Source: Clostridia bacterium
GTDB taxonomy: Bacteria > Bacillota > Clostridia > Christensenellales > UBA1242
Assembly: GCA_028694075.1 (NCBI GenBank)
Contig: JAQUUD010000062.1
Coordinates: 1 to 6,470 of the forward strand
Length of the DNA stretch: 6,470 nucleotides
Reading direction: 5' to 3'
The first letter of the stretch is position 1; each line of letters starts with the position of its first letter. Below, piece after piece: positions 1 to 5,355 of this stretch. The position numbers were made by a program, and so were the translations under genes. The notes under the pieces were generated by a model. The model was not told where the DNA came from, made no database searches, and saw only the letters and a list, made by a program, of their open reading frames with translations.

Positions 1-43
1 TTTTAATATCAAACAAATTTCGATATATTTTGGTTTATAAGTT

Positions 44-208
44 TTAGTTTTTCAAGTTGCTAGTTTTGGGTTTCTTTTCTGCTTTTTCAATTTCTTTCAT
101 TATCATTTCTTCGCCTTTATCAAAAACTTCTTTTGCACAATCATTTTTTTTATATAATAAAGCCCCAAGCACACTGCCTAATGCGATACCAAATAATATT
201 TCTCTCAT
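44..208 (-). CDS. Small YtxH-like single-pass membrane protein
   Basis: The predicted 54-residue protein has an N-terminal hydrophobic, glycine-rich segment (about residues 4-19, with the GSVLGALLY pattern). A charged Lys/Glu tail to the end follows and is probably helical. This is the layout of small YtxH-type proteins: an N-terminal membrane helix of the kind 'GxxLGxxxGxLLY' followed by a short amphipathic tail. Their function is poorly understood. The start at 208 is chosen because GGAG (214-217) sits five bases upstream. An in-frame ATG at 265 would add 19 residues, but it lies inside the predicted promoter, upstream of the likely transcription start, and has no ribosome binding site. The gene stands alone downstream of a repeat array, with its own promoter. 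Family assignment rests on pattern only; any function is unknown. Confidence 0.72.
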   Translation of the reverse strand: MREILFGIALGSVLGALLYKKNDCAKEVFDKGEEMIMKEIEKAEKKPKTSNLKN

Positions 209-213
209 TTTTA

Positions 214-217
214 CTCC
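214..217 (-). promoter_or_regulatory. Ribosome binding site that fixes the YtxH-like start
   Basis: On the minus strand GGAG is followed by TAAAA and then the ATG at 208, a five-base spacer. A GGGGG run lies a little further upstream. This decides the start at 208 rather than the longer reading from 265. Confidence 0.7.
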
Positions 218-256
218 ATTCCCCCTTATACTATTATTTTTTCCTATTTCGCTAAA

Positions 257-286
257 ATTATACAATTTATATCATCAACAAATCAA
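257..286 (-). promoter_or_regulatory. Predicted sigma-A promoter of the YtxH-like gene
   Basis: On the minus strand TTGATT (281-286) is followed after 18 bases by a perfect TATAAT (257-262). Transcription should begin near 250, giving a leader of about 42 bases that includes the ribosome binding site. The -35 hexamer lies in the first repeat unit of the adjoining array (AATCAA of AATCAAACGGGCA on the plus strand), so the array edge contributes to the promoter. Confidence 0.55.
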
Positions 287-309
287 ACGGGCAAAGCGAG
301 CGGATAAGG

Positions 310-376
310 GCGAGCGGACAACTGCCCCCTAGTCTAACGGGCAAGTAAAACAAGTCAAACGGGCACATTAAATGGT
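310..376. repeat. Segmental duplication inside array 1, copy 1
   Basis: This block runs from GCGAGCGG through CAACTGCC, the variant unit ending GCAAGTAAAACAAG, and the unit ending CACATTAAATGGT. It recurs nearly identically at 563-627. The main differences are two extra C residues and one A/T change in this copy. It shows that the array grew by copying multi-unit blocks as well as single units. Confidence 0.88.
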
Positions 377-562
377 CTAACGGGCAAAGCGAGCGCGCGT
401 AAGCAGTGCGAGCGAACAACAAACCAAGTCTAACGGGCATATCAACTAGTCTAACGGGCATATCAACTAGTCTAACGGGCACATAAAATAGTCAACGGCA
501 CATCAACAAGTCTAACGGTCACATCAATAGTCCAATGGGCAAAGCGAGCGCGCGTAAGTAGT

Positions 563-627
563 GCGAGCGGTCAACTGCCCTAGTCTAACGGGCAAGTAAA
601 ACAAGTCAAACGGGCACATTAAATGGT
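563..627. repeat. Segmental duplication inside array 1, copy 2
   Basis: This is the second copy of the block at 310-376, offset by about 250 bases and in the same orientation. After GGT the copies diverge (TTAACGGACAA here, CTAACGGGCAA after copy 1), which marks the edge of the duplicated segment or later drift. Confidence 0.88.
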
Positions 628-905
628 TTAACGGACAAATCAAAACAGGTCTAACGGACAAATCAACAAGTCTAACGGACAAATCAACAAGTCTAACGGG
701 CAAAGCGAGCGCGCGTAAGCAGTGCGAGCAGTCAACTGCCCTAGTCTAACGGGCACATCAACAATCTAACGGACACAACAACAGGTCTAACGGACAAAGC
801 GAGCGCGCGTAAGCAGTGCGAGCGGTCAACAAACGAGTCTAACGGGCATATCAACAAGCCTAACGGGCACATCAACAAGCCTAACGGGCAAACAAACCTA
901 GATAA

Positions 906-1487
906 TCATTTTTTTGTAATAATCATTAAGCCATCGCCGATTGATAAAATTTTAGAGTTAAGTTCGGCGTTGCTTTCAACCTCCTGAATGAATTTTCGCA
1001 AGTTTATAACAATTTTTTTGTATCTGCGATTTAAAGGTGCATCGCCTTTGACCATATCCCTGAAAAGCACATTATCCGCCAAAATTATACCGTTTTTTGT
1101 TAGCAAATTTAATAAAAACGGCAGTTGATAAAGATATTGCGCTTTTGGTCCGTCTAAAAAAATAAAGTCAAATTGTGAATTTAAAGATTTAATAATTTCT
1201 GTTGCGTCGCCTTGCAAAATCGTAACCCTTTCGATTAAATTTGATTTTTCAAAATTTCTTTTTGCAACTATGATTGCGTCGTCAGATTTTTCAATCGTTG
1301 TTAATTTTGAATTTGTTGATAACAATAACATCAAACAGCCGGAAAAGCCTATTGCAGTGCCGATTTCCAAAATATTTTGCGGTTGATATTTTAAAATTAA
1401 TTCTTCTAATATACTTCTTGATTCAGGCAATAAAATTGGAATTTTATTTGCTTTTGCGTAATCTTCAATTTCTCTCAAATTTTTCAT
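906..1487 (-). CDS. trmR: Class I SAM-dependent O-methyltransferase, probably tRNA 5-hydroxyuridine methyltransferase TrmR
   Basis: The 193-residue protein has the class I methyltransferase fold signals: motif I EIGTAIGFSG (41-50) for S-adenosylmethionine, the acidic TIEKSDD (64-70) for the ribose, GDATEI (93-98), and FIFLDGPKAQY (108-118). ADNVLFRDMV (137-146) and the closing GDGLMIITKK follow. The pairing 'LDGPKAQY...ADNVLFRDMV' fits O-methyltransferase family 3 and especially Bacillus TrmR/YrrM. TrmR methylates 5-hydroxyuridine at tRNA position 34 to give 5-methoxyuridine in the cytoplasm. The start is forced: an in-frame TGA (1491-1493) lies two codons upstream. The protein is about 20 residues shorter at the N terminus than typical TrmR. 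It lacks a ribosome binding site and has a promoter at 1494-1522, so the mRNA is probably leaderless. Repeat arrays flank it on both sides. A small-molecule or catechol-type O-methyltransferase is the alternative. Confidence 0.8.
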   Translation of the reverse strand: MKNLREIEDYAKANKIPILLPESRSILEELILKYQPQNILEIGTAIGFSGCLMLLLSTNSKLTTIEKSDDAIIVAKRNFEKSNLIERVTILQGDATEIIKSLNSQFDFIFLDGPKAQYLYQLPFLLNLLTKNGIILADNVLFRDMVKGDAPLNRRYKKIVINLRKFIQEVESNAELNSKILSIGDGLMIITKK

Positions 1488-1493
1488 TAATCA

Positions 1494-1522
1494 ATTATAT
1501 AATAAAATAAAAAGCATTTCAA
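1494..1522 (-). promoter_or_regulatory. Near-consensus promoter giving a leaderless trmR mRNA
   Basis: On the minus strand TTGAAA (1517-1522) and a perfect TATAAT (1494-1499) are separated by exactly 17 bases. Taking the last base of TATAAT as -7 puts +1 at 1487, which is the A of the trmR ATG. The six bases between TATAAT and ATG (TGATTA) leave no room for a Shine-Dalgarno sequence. The -35 hexamer lies partly inside the terminator stem at 1509-1544. Confidence 0.68.
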
Positions 1523-1544
1523 TTAATAAACCAAAATGCTTTTT
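1509..1544 (-). terminator. Terminator-like hairpin upstream of trmR, possibly bidirectional
   Basis: An 11-base inverted repeat (arms 1509-1519 and 1534-1544, GCATTT/AAATGC at the centre) encloses a 14-base loop. On the minus strand it is followed by a T-rich tract (TTTTTATTTTATTA), so it should end the transcript of the DUF4097-like gene. On the plus strand it is also followed by a run of T, so it could work both ways. Confidence 0.68.
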
Positions 1545-1577
1545 TTTAATTATTAAAATTTTAATTCCATTAAACTT

Positions 1578-1750
1578 TAGTCAAACGGACAAATCAACGG
1601 GTCTAACGGGCACATCAAATAGTCTAACGGGCAAAGCGAGCGCGTGAAACTGTGCGAGCGGGCAACAAACGGTCTAACGGACAAATCAAACGGTCTAACG
1701 GGCGAATCAAAGGGTCTAACGGACAAGTCAACGAGTCTAACGGACAAATT
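1578..1750. repeat. Degenerate direct-repeat array 2, same family as array 1
   Basis: Seven cores of the same repeat lie here: TCAAACGG at 1581, then CTAACGG at 1603, 1624, 1674, 1695, 1716 and 1737. Spacings are 21, 50, 21, 21 and 21 bases. One long unit carries the G+C-rich insert in a diverged form (1632-1660, CGCGTGAAACTGTGCGAGCG in place of the array 1 version). The last unit runs into the stop codon of the DUF4097-like gene (1749-1751). Orientation is the same as array 1. With 1488-1577, which holds the trmR promoter and terminator, this accounts for the whole gap between the two genes. Confidence 0.92.
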
Positions 1751-3134
1751 AAATATTATACCTGCTTATTATAATGTTTCCGCTGTTGGAAGTTAATTGC
1801 AAAGCTAAAACTGGGTGTTCTCCAACGGGATATTCAATTATGGCTTCGCCGGTTGTTTTTTCGCCAGTCCAAACTTTTTGAATGAACCCACTTTCTGATT
1901 GAGCATTTAAATAAAATGAACAATCAAAAGAACATTTAACATCAATTTGCCCGCTTACGCTCGTCAATAAATGATTATGCAGAATATTTTTGAAATCAAC
2001 CCAAATATTCCCGCTTTCAGTGTCTATCACAAGTCTACCTGTGTTTGTTTCATTTACAGTAATATTAATACTAGCACTCGTTGTTCTTATACTCGCCTGC
2101 CCTCGTAAATTGCTGATTTTAATATTTCCGCCACCACTCAAAATGCTTGTGCTTCCTAAGATTTCATTGATGTCAACCGTAAAATTCCCTTCATCATTTC
2201 CAATGTTTACATTTTTTTCAACTTTTTCAATCACTATTCTAGTTGTTACAATGTTTTCAGATGTTTCAAAGTTCCCTTTAATCAATTTTACATTAAATAT
2301 TCCACCTAACGAATCCAAAAAGACATCGCCATTTATTTGATTAATTATCACTTTGCTTTGATTTATATTAATGTTAAGTTGTGATAAATCGTTAGTAAAT
2401 TTTTTTGCCGTTATATTTCCGCCAAAAGAAGTTAAATCAATTTGTTCTGTGCTTAAATCACCTTTTATGTTAATAGTGCCATAACCTGTTGTTAAATCCA
2501 TTATACTGGATATTGCAACAGTGTCATCAATAAAAATATTGCCATTTGTTGTTATTATTTTCAACTTTCGTGCTTCAATCGGATAAGCCTGAGAAGCAGT
2601 TACTGATGTTGCACCACCGAAGTTTACACTGCCGTTCGTGGTTTGAATATCAAACTCAATATTAGGCATAAGTGTTTCAAACGCGTTTATGTTTAATATT
2701 AAAGTTGTGTTTCCGCCTATTTTTAAAAATGAGTATTCGGGTTCATCTAAAATAAAATATAAAATTGTGCCAGAGGCATAAAATTCGTAAGTATAATCGG
2801 TTTTGCTCCCAAGCGTATAATAACCAAATGAATTTTTATCTAAAACTATATTGCTATCGCTGGCATTGTCGGTCCCGCACAAAATTTTTACATTAGCATT
2901 TTCGGTTTGAAAAACAATTTTGGTATAATCTGACATATCCAAATTTGTGCTTACACTATCTTTTATTACATCGTTAAATATTGTTTTCTCAACATTTGCA
3001 ACATATGCAACCCCAAAAACATTACTGCCGGGAATCAGCATCAAAAAAGCGCCAATGCCTAAAACGACAGAGCCGACCAATGCAATCAGCAAAAACGCAA
3101 ATGTTTTGATACCGCTTCTTGAACCTTTCGCCAT
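1749..3134 (-). CDS. Membrane-anchored DUF4097-like beta-ladder protein
   Basis: The 461-residue protein begins with a short basic stretch and one long hydrophobic segment (about residues 11-38), which acts as a signal anchor or uncleaved signal peptide. The rest should lie outside the membrane and is rich in beta strands. Short turn-strand units recur: TTNGSVNF (165-172), TTNGNIFID (195-203), GYGTINIKG (217-225), FGGNITAK (237-244), GGGNIKISNLRG (334-345), TESGNIWVDF (372-381), SVSGQIDVK (392-400) and SNSGNIIIS (449-457). This S/N-G-x-I pattern is typical of DUF4097/DUF4098 putative adhesin domains, a right-handed beta-helix-like ladder of unknown role. AGAGG (3140-3144) five bases upstream supports the start. 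It has its own promoter and follows the prfA terminator, so it is not part of the prmC-prfA operon. Adhesin or envelope-stress function would be inference only. Confidence 0.78.
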   Translation of the reverse strand: MAKGSRSGIKTFAFLLIALVGSVVLGIGAFLMLIPGSNVFGVAYVANVEKTIFNDVIKDSVSTNLDMSDYTKIVFQTENANVKILCGTDNASDSNIVLDKNSFGYYTLGSKTDYTYEFYASGTILYFILDEPEYSFLKIGGNTTLILNINAFETLMPNIEFDIQTTNGSVNFGGATSVTASQAYPIEARKLKIITTNGNIFIDDTVAISSIMDLTTGYGTINIKGDLSTEQIDLTSFGGNITAKKFTNDLSQLNININQSKVIINQINGDVFLDSLGGIFNVKLIKGNFETSENIVTTRIVIEKVEKNVNIGNDEGNFTVDINEILGSTSILSGGGNIKISNLRGQASIRTTSASINITVNETNTGRLVIDTESGNIWVDFKNILHNHLLTSVSGQIDVKCSFDCSFYLNAQSESGFIQKVWTGEKTTGEAIIEYPVGEHPVLALQLTSNSGNIIISRYNI

Positions 3135-3139
3135 AATTT

Positions 3140-3144
3140 CCTCT
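3140..3144 (-). promoter_or_regulatory. Ribosome binding site of the DUF4097-like gene
   Basis: AGAGG followed by AAATT and the ATG at 3134. The promoter predicts transcription starting at about 3144, so the mRNA would begin practically on this site, with a leader of about 10 bases. Confidence 0.6.
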
Positions 3145-3150
3145 TGTTTA

Positions 3151-3179
3151 ATTTTAACATATTAATGAAGATATTTCAA
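3151..3179 (-). promoter_or_regulatory. Predicted extended -10 promoter of the DUF4097-like gene
   Basis: On the minus strand TTGAAA (3174-3179) is followed after 17 bases by TAAAAT (3151-3156). The -10 is preceded by TG plus one base, the extended -10 arrangement. A/T-rich runs lie upstream (about 3195-3240) and could act as an UP element. Confidence 0.65.
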
Positions 3180-3243
3180 GACCGTTAACCATACCCATAA
3201 TAATATTTTTAAATATTTTAAAATTTACTTTTACTATAACAAA

Positions 3244-3267
3244 AAATCAGACTTTTAAGTCTGATTT
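3244..3267 (-). terminator. Rho-independent terminator of the prmC-prfA operon
   Basis: A perfect 11-base inverted repeat (arms 3244-3254 and 3257-3267, centre CAGACTT/AAGTCTG) lies nine bases past the prfA stop codon. On the minus strand it runs straight into a T tract (TTTTTTGTT), as expected for an intrinsic terminator. Confidence 0.88.
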
Positions 3268-3275
3268 GACCAATT

Positions 3276-4349
3276 TTAATTATTTTTGGCATTTTCAATT
3301 TTTATTTTCTGGTCTGCCCTCAACAATTCATCAATCATTTCCTGCATATTTCCATCTAAAAATTCATCTAACGAATAAATTGAATAATTAATTCTGTGAT
3401 CAGTCACACGAGTTTGTGGGAAATTATATGTTCTGATCCGCTCACTTCTGTCACCTGTTCCAACCTGACTTTTGCGATTTGCCCTATATTCGCTGTCGAT
3501 TTTTTCTTTATAATAATCATATAATTTTACTTTCAAAACATTCATCGCACGTTCTTTGTTTTTGATTTGCGACCTTTCATCTTGACACGAAACAACAATG
3601 CCGGTTGTCAAATGCGTTATGCGTATTGCACTGTCAGTTTTATTGACATGCTGACCGCCTGCTCCGCTTGAACGATATGTATCAATTTTAATATCCTTAT
3701 CCAAAATTTCAAAATCAACTTCTTCAATTTCTGGAAGCACGGCAATTGTTGTTGTTGAAGTATGCACACGTCCCTGAGATTCTGTTTCCGGCACCCTTTG
3801 AACCCTATGAACTCCACTTTCAAACTTTAAATTTTTATAAGCATTTTTGCCTCTTATAGCAAAAGTTGCTTCCTTAATGCCATCAAGTCCAGTTTCAGAT
3901 ATATCAATAAATTCAACTTTCCATTTTTGTCTTTCAGCATAACGCACATACATATTCATTAATACCCTGCCAAAAAGAGCGGCCTCATCTCCGCCAGCGG
4001 CAGGTCTAATTTCAATTATAACATTGCTTTCATCATTTTCATCTTTAGGAAGTAAAAGCAGTTTAATTTTTTCTTCAATTTCTTCAATTTCTTTATTTAC
4101 TGAAAAAAGTTCTTCTTCTAAAAACTTTCTCATTTCAGGCTCTTTTTCATTGTTAAAAAGTTCCTGCGTCTTTTCTTTTTCCTGCACTGCTTTTTCTAAA
4201 ACCAAATGCATTTCTGCAATTTCTTCTATTAAATTTCGTTCTTTTATCAATTTTTTCCATCTCTTGTTATCTGCAATTATTTCAGGCTGTGAAACAAGAG
4301 CGGTTAATTCATCAAATCTTTTTCTAATTTTTCCAGTTGTTTGTAACAT
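3276..4349 (-). CDS. prfA: Peptide chain release factor 1
   Basis: The protein recognises UAA and UAG in the ribosomal A site and triggers hydrolysis of peptidyl-tRNA. At 357 residues it is full length for the family (about 355-360). The N-terminal part is a charged helical domain (1-100). RPAAGGDEA (115-123) opens the central domain. The codon-recognition tripeptide is PET (187-189) in RVQRVPETESQGR, the RF1 type (P-x-T), not the SPF of RF2. The catalytic GGQ is at 231-233 in SSGAGGQHVNKTDSA. The conserved C-terminal GDRSERIRTYNFPQ block begins at 299. AAGGA (4356-4360) six bases upstream supports the start. It lies 79 bases after the prmC-containing gene with no convincing promoter between, so it is probably cotranscribed. 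PrmC would methylate its Gln233. A terminator follows directly. Confidence 0.97.
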   Translation of the reverse strand: MLQTTGKIRKRFDELTALVSQPEIIADNKRWKKLIKERNLIEEIAEMHLVLEKAVQEKEKTQELFNNEKEPEMRKFLEEELFSVNKEIEEIEEKIKLLLLPKDENDESNVIIEIRPAAGGDEAALFGRVLMNMYVRYAERQKWKVEFIDISETGLDGIKEATFAIRGKNAYKNLKFESGVHRVQRVPETESQGRVHTSTTTIAVLPEIEEVDFEILDKDIKIDTYRSSGAGGQHVNKTDSAIRITHLTTGIVVSCQDERSQIKNKERAMNVLKVKLYDYYKEKIDSEYRANRKSQVGTGDRSERIRTYNFPQTRVTDHRINYSIYSLDEFLDGNMQEMIDELLRADQKIKIENAKNN

Positions 4350-4354
4350 ATATA

Positions 4355-4360
4355 TTCCTT
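4355..4360 (-). promoter_or_regulatory. Ribosome binding site of prfA
   Basis: AAGGAA on the minus strand, with five bases between it and the ATG at 4349. This separate site shows that prfA starts translation independently of the upstream gene. Confidence 0.75.
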
Positions 4361-4428
4361 TTTATTTATTTATAATTTATTAACCTTCAATTTTTTCTTG
4401 TAATTTTATTATTTCATAATTCAATCCA

Positions 4429-5355
4429 TTACTTTTTTGTGTTTAATTTTTTAAAAAATTTTCTCTTTTTTGGTTCTTCCGGCTTTTTCTCTGCAATAAC
4501 AATCCTATTAATTCCATAATAATCTTTTGCTATCTTAATATTTATAAAGCCTTCTGTCAAGAGTTTTTTCACTTTTGAGGACTGGTCAAAGCCAACTTCG
4601 AGAAATATTTTGCCCTTGGGCATTAGGTAACTTGGGGCTTCTTTTATAATTTTTTTATAAAAATATAAACCATCAAAACCGCCGTCTAGTGCAATAATCG
4701 GGTCAAAATCTTTAACCTCTGTCTGCAATGAATTTATGTCTTCGGTTTTAATATAAGGAGGATTGCTGACAATAATATCAAAATAATTTTTCTTTTTAAA
4801 ATTTTGAAAGAGATCGCTTTGCTTAAAATCAACTTTTACGCCGTTACTCAGTGCATTTTCTTTGGCTATTTCCAATGCTTTTGTGCTTAAATCGCTTGCA
4901 AAAACATTGGCATTTGTGTTTTTTGAAATTGCAAGTGCTATCGCTCCGCTTCCAGTGCATAAATCAAGCACATTGAAATTGTTTTCGCCAATTGCTTTTA
5001 TTGCATATTCTGCGAGTAATTCAGTTTCCTGCCTTGGTGTTAACACATATTTATTTACTCTGATTTTTAAGCCATAAAATTCTATATATTCAAAAATTTT
5101 TGCAATAGGTTCACCCTTCAAACGCCTTGATAAAATCTTTTGCAAGTCTTTATACTGCTGTTTGCTTATTGAATTTATAAATTTAATTTCAAGTTTTGGA
5201 ACATTTAAGTATGAAGCAATCAGCCAGTCGGCTTCATCTTTATCTTTGATGCTTGCTTGCAAAAGTTTGTCTTTAATTTCAGAATATATATATGATAAAG
5301 CAATGTTACCAGCCGTTTGCTCATTTGTTAACTCTCTGCTGATATTTTCTGACAT
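4429..5355 (-). CDS. prmC: Possible separate PrmC product from an internal start
   Basis: This lies in frame within the fused gene. ATG codon 311 (5353-5355) would give a 308-residue protein, the size of a free-standing PrmC, starting MSENISREL just before the PrmC N-terminal helical domain. AAGGAG (5361-5366) precedes it by five bases. No stop codon separates it from the DUF1385 part, so both the fused and the free form could be made. Which of these occurs in the cell cannot be told from the sequence. Confidence 0.5.
   Translation of the reverse strand: MSENISRELTNEQTAGNIALSYIYSEIKDKLLQASIKDKDEADWLIASYLNVPKLEIKFINSISKQQYKDLQKILSRRLKGEPIAKIFEYIEFYGLKIRVNKYVLTPRQETELLAEYAIKAIGENNFNVLDLCTGSGAIALAISKNTNANVFASDLSTKALEIAKENALSNGVKVDFKQSDLFQNFKKKNYFDIIVSNPPYIKTEDINSLQTEVKDFDPIIALDGGFDGLYFYKKIIKEAPSYLMPKGKIFLEVGFDQSSKVKKLLTEGFINIKIAKDYYGINRIVIAEKKPEEPKKRKFFKKLNTKK

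Larger units (their letters stand above)
281..899. repeat. Degenerate direct-repeat array 1, two unit lengths (~21 and ~53 bp)
   Basis: This intergenic stretch is almost entirely direct repeats of the plus-strand core AGTCTAACGGGCA (or ...ACGGACA). I count 16 exact CTAACGG cores, at 334, 377, 430, 451, 472, 512, 585, 651, 672, 693, 746, 766, 787, 839, 860 and 881, plus about six variants (TCAAACGG, TCAACGG, TTAACGG, CCAATGG). Short units add about eight bases such as CATCAACA and repeat every 20-23 bases, mostly 21. Long units (52-53 bases) add a G+C-rich insert with GCGAGCG at each end (385-414, 540-569, 701-730, 795-824, and a shorter degenerate copy at 292-316). The linkers are short and related to one another, so this is not CRISPR. 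Only repeat DNA is seen here; no gene is supported. Confidence 0.93.

Noticed and set aside
209..265. Longer YtxH-like protein starting at 265
   Set aside because: This ATG lies upstream of the predicted transcription start and has no ribosome binding site. The start at 208 has GGAG at proper spacing.
267..482. Minus-strand coding sequence with heptad repeats MPVRLVD
   Set aside because: The 21-base unit is divisible by three, so it stays open by chance. There is no ribosome binding site, the 53-base units break the periodicity, and the frame is not kept in the rest of the array or in array 2.
281..899. CRISPR array
   Set aside because: The linkers between cores are about 8 bases or the same shared insert, not unique spacers of 26-40 bases. 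The core is degenerate and no cas gene is present.
281..899. Plasmid-type iterons or a replication origin
   Set aside because: The spacing of 21 bases resembles iterons, but there is no replication initiator gene, no DnaA box and no adjacent AT-rich unwinding region beyond ordinary background. The flanks are chromosomal housekeeping genes.
906..908. TGA read as an amino acid (Mollicutes-type code), as the AT-rich sequence might suggest
   Set aside because: The trmR frame ends at TGA just where the methyltransferase fold is complete, and the long genes contain no in-frame TGA.
3180..3192. Stray repeat core (GTTAACGGTC on the minus strand) upstream of the DUF4097-like promoter
   Set aside because: It is a short match in the opposite orientation to all other units and lacks the rest of the core, so it is probably chance.
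3276..4349. Release factor 2 (prfB)
   Set aside because: The recognition tripeptide is P-E-T, not SPF, there is no in-frame stop or programmed frameshift near the start, and the gene neighbours prmC as prfA usually does.
4024..4383. Plus-strand open frames opposite prfA, the DUF4097-like gene and yqhQ-prmC
   Set aside because: They are antisense shadows of well-supported genes, with low-complexity Ser/Phe/Ile-rich translations and no ribosome binding sites.
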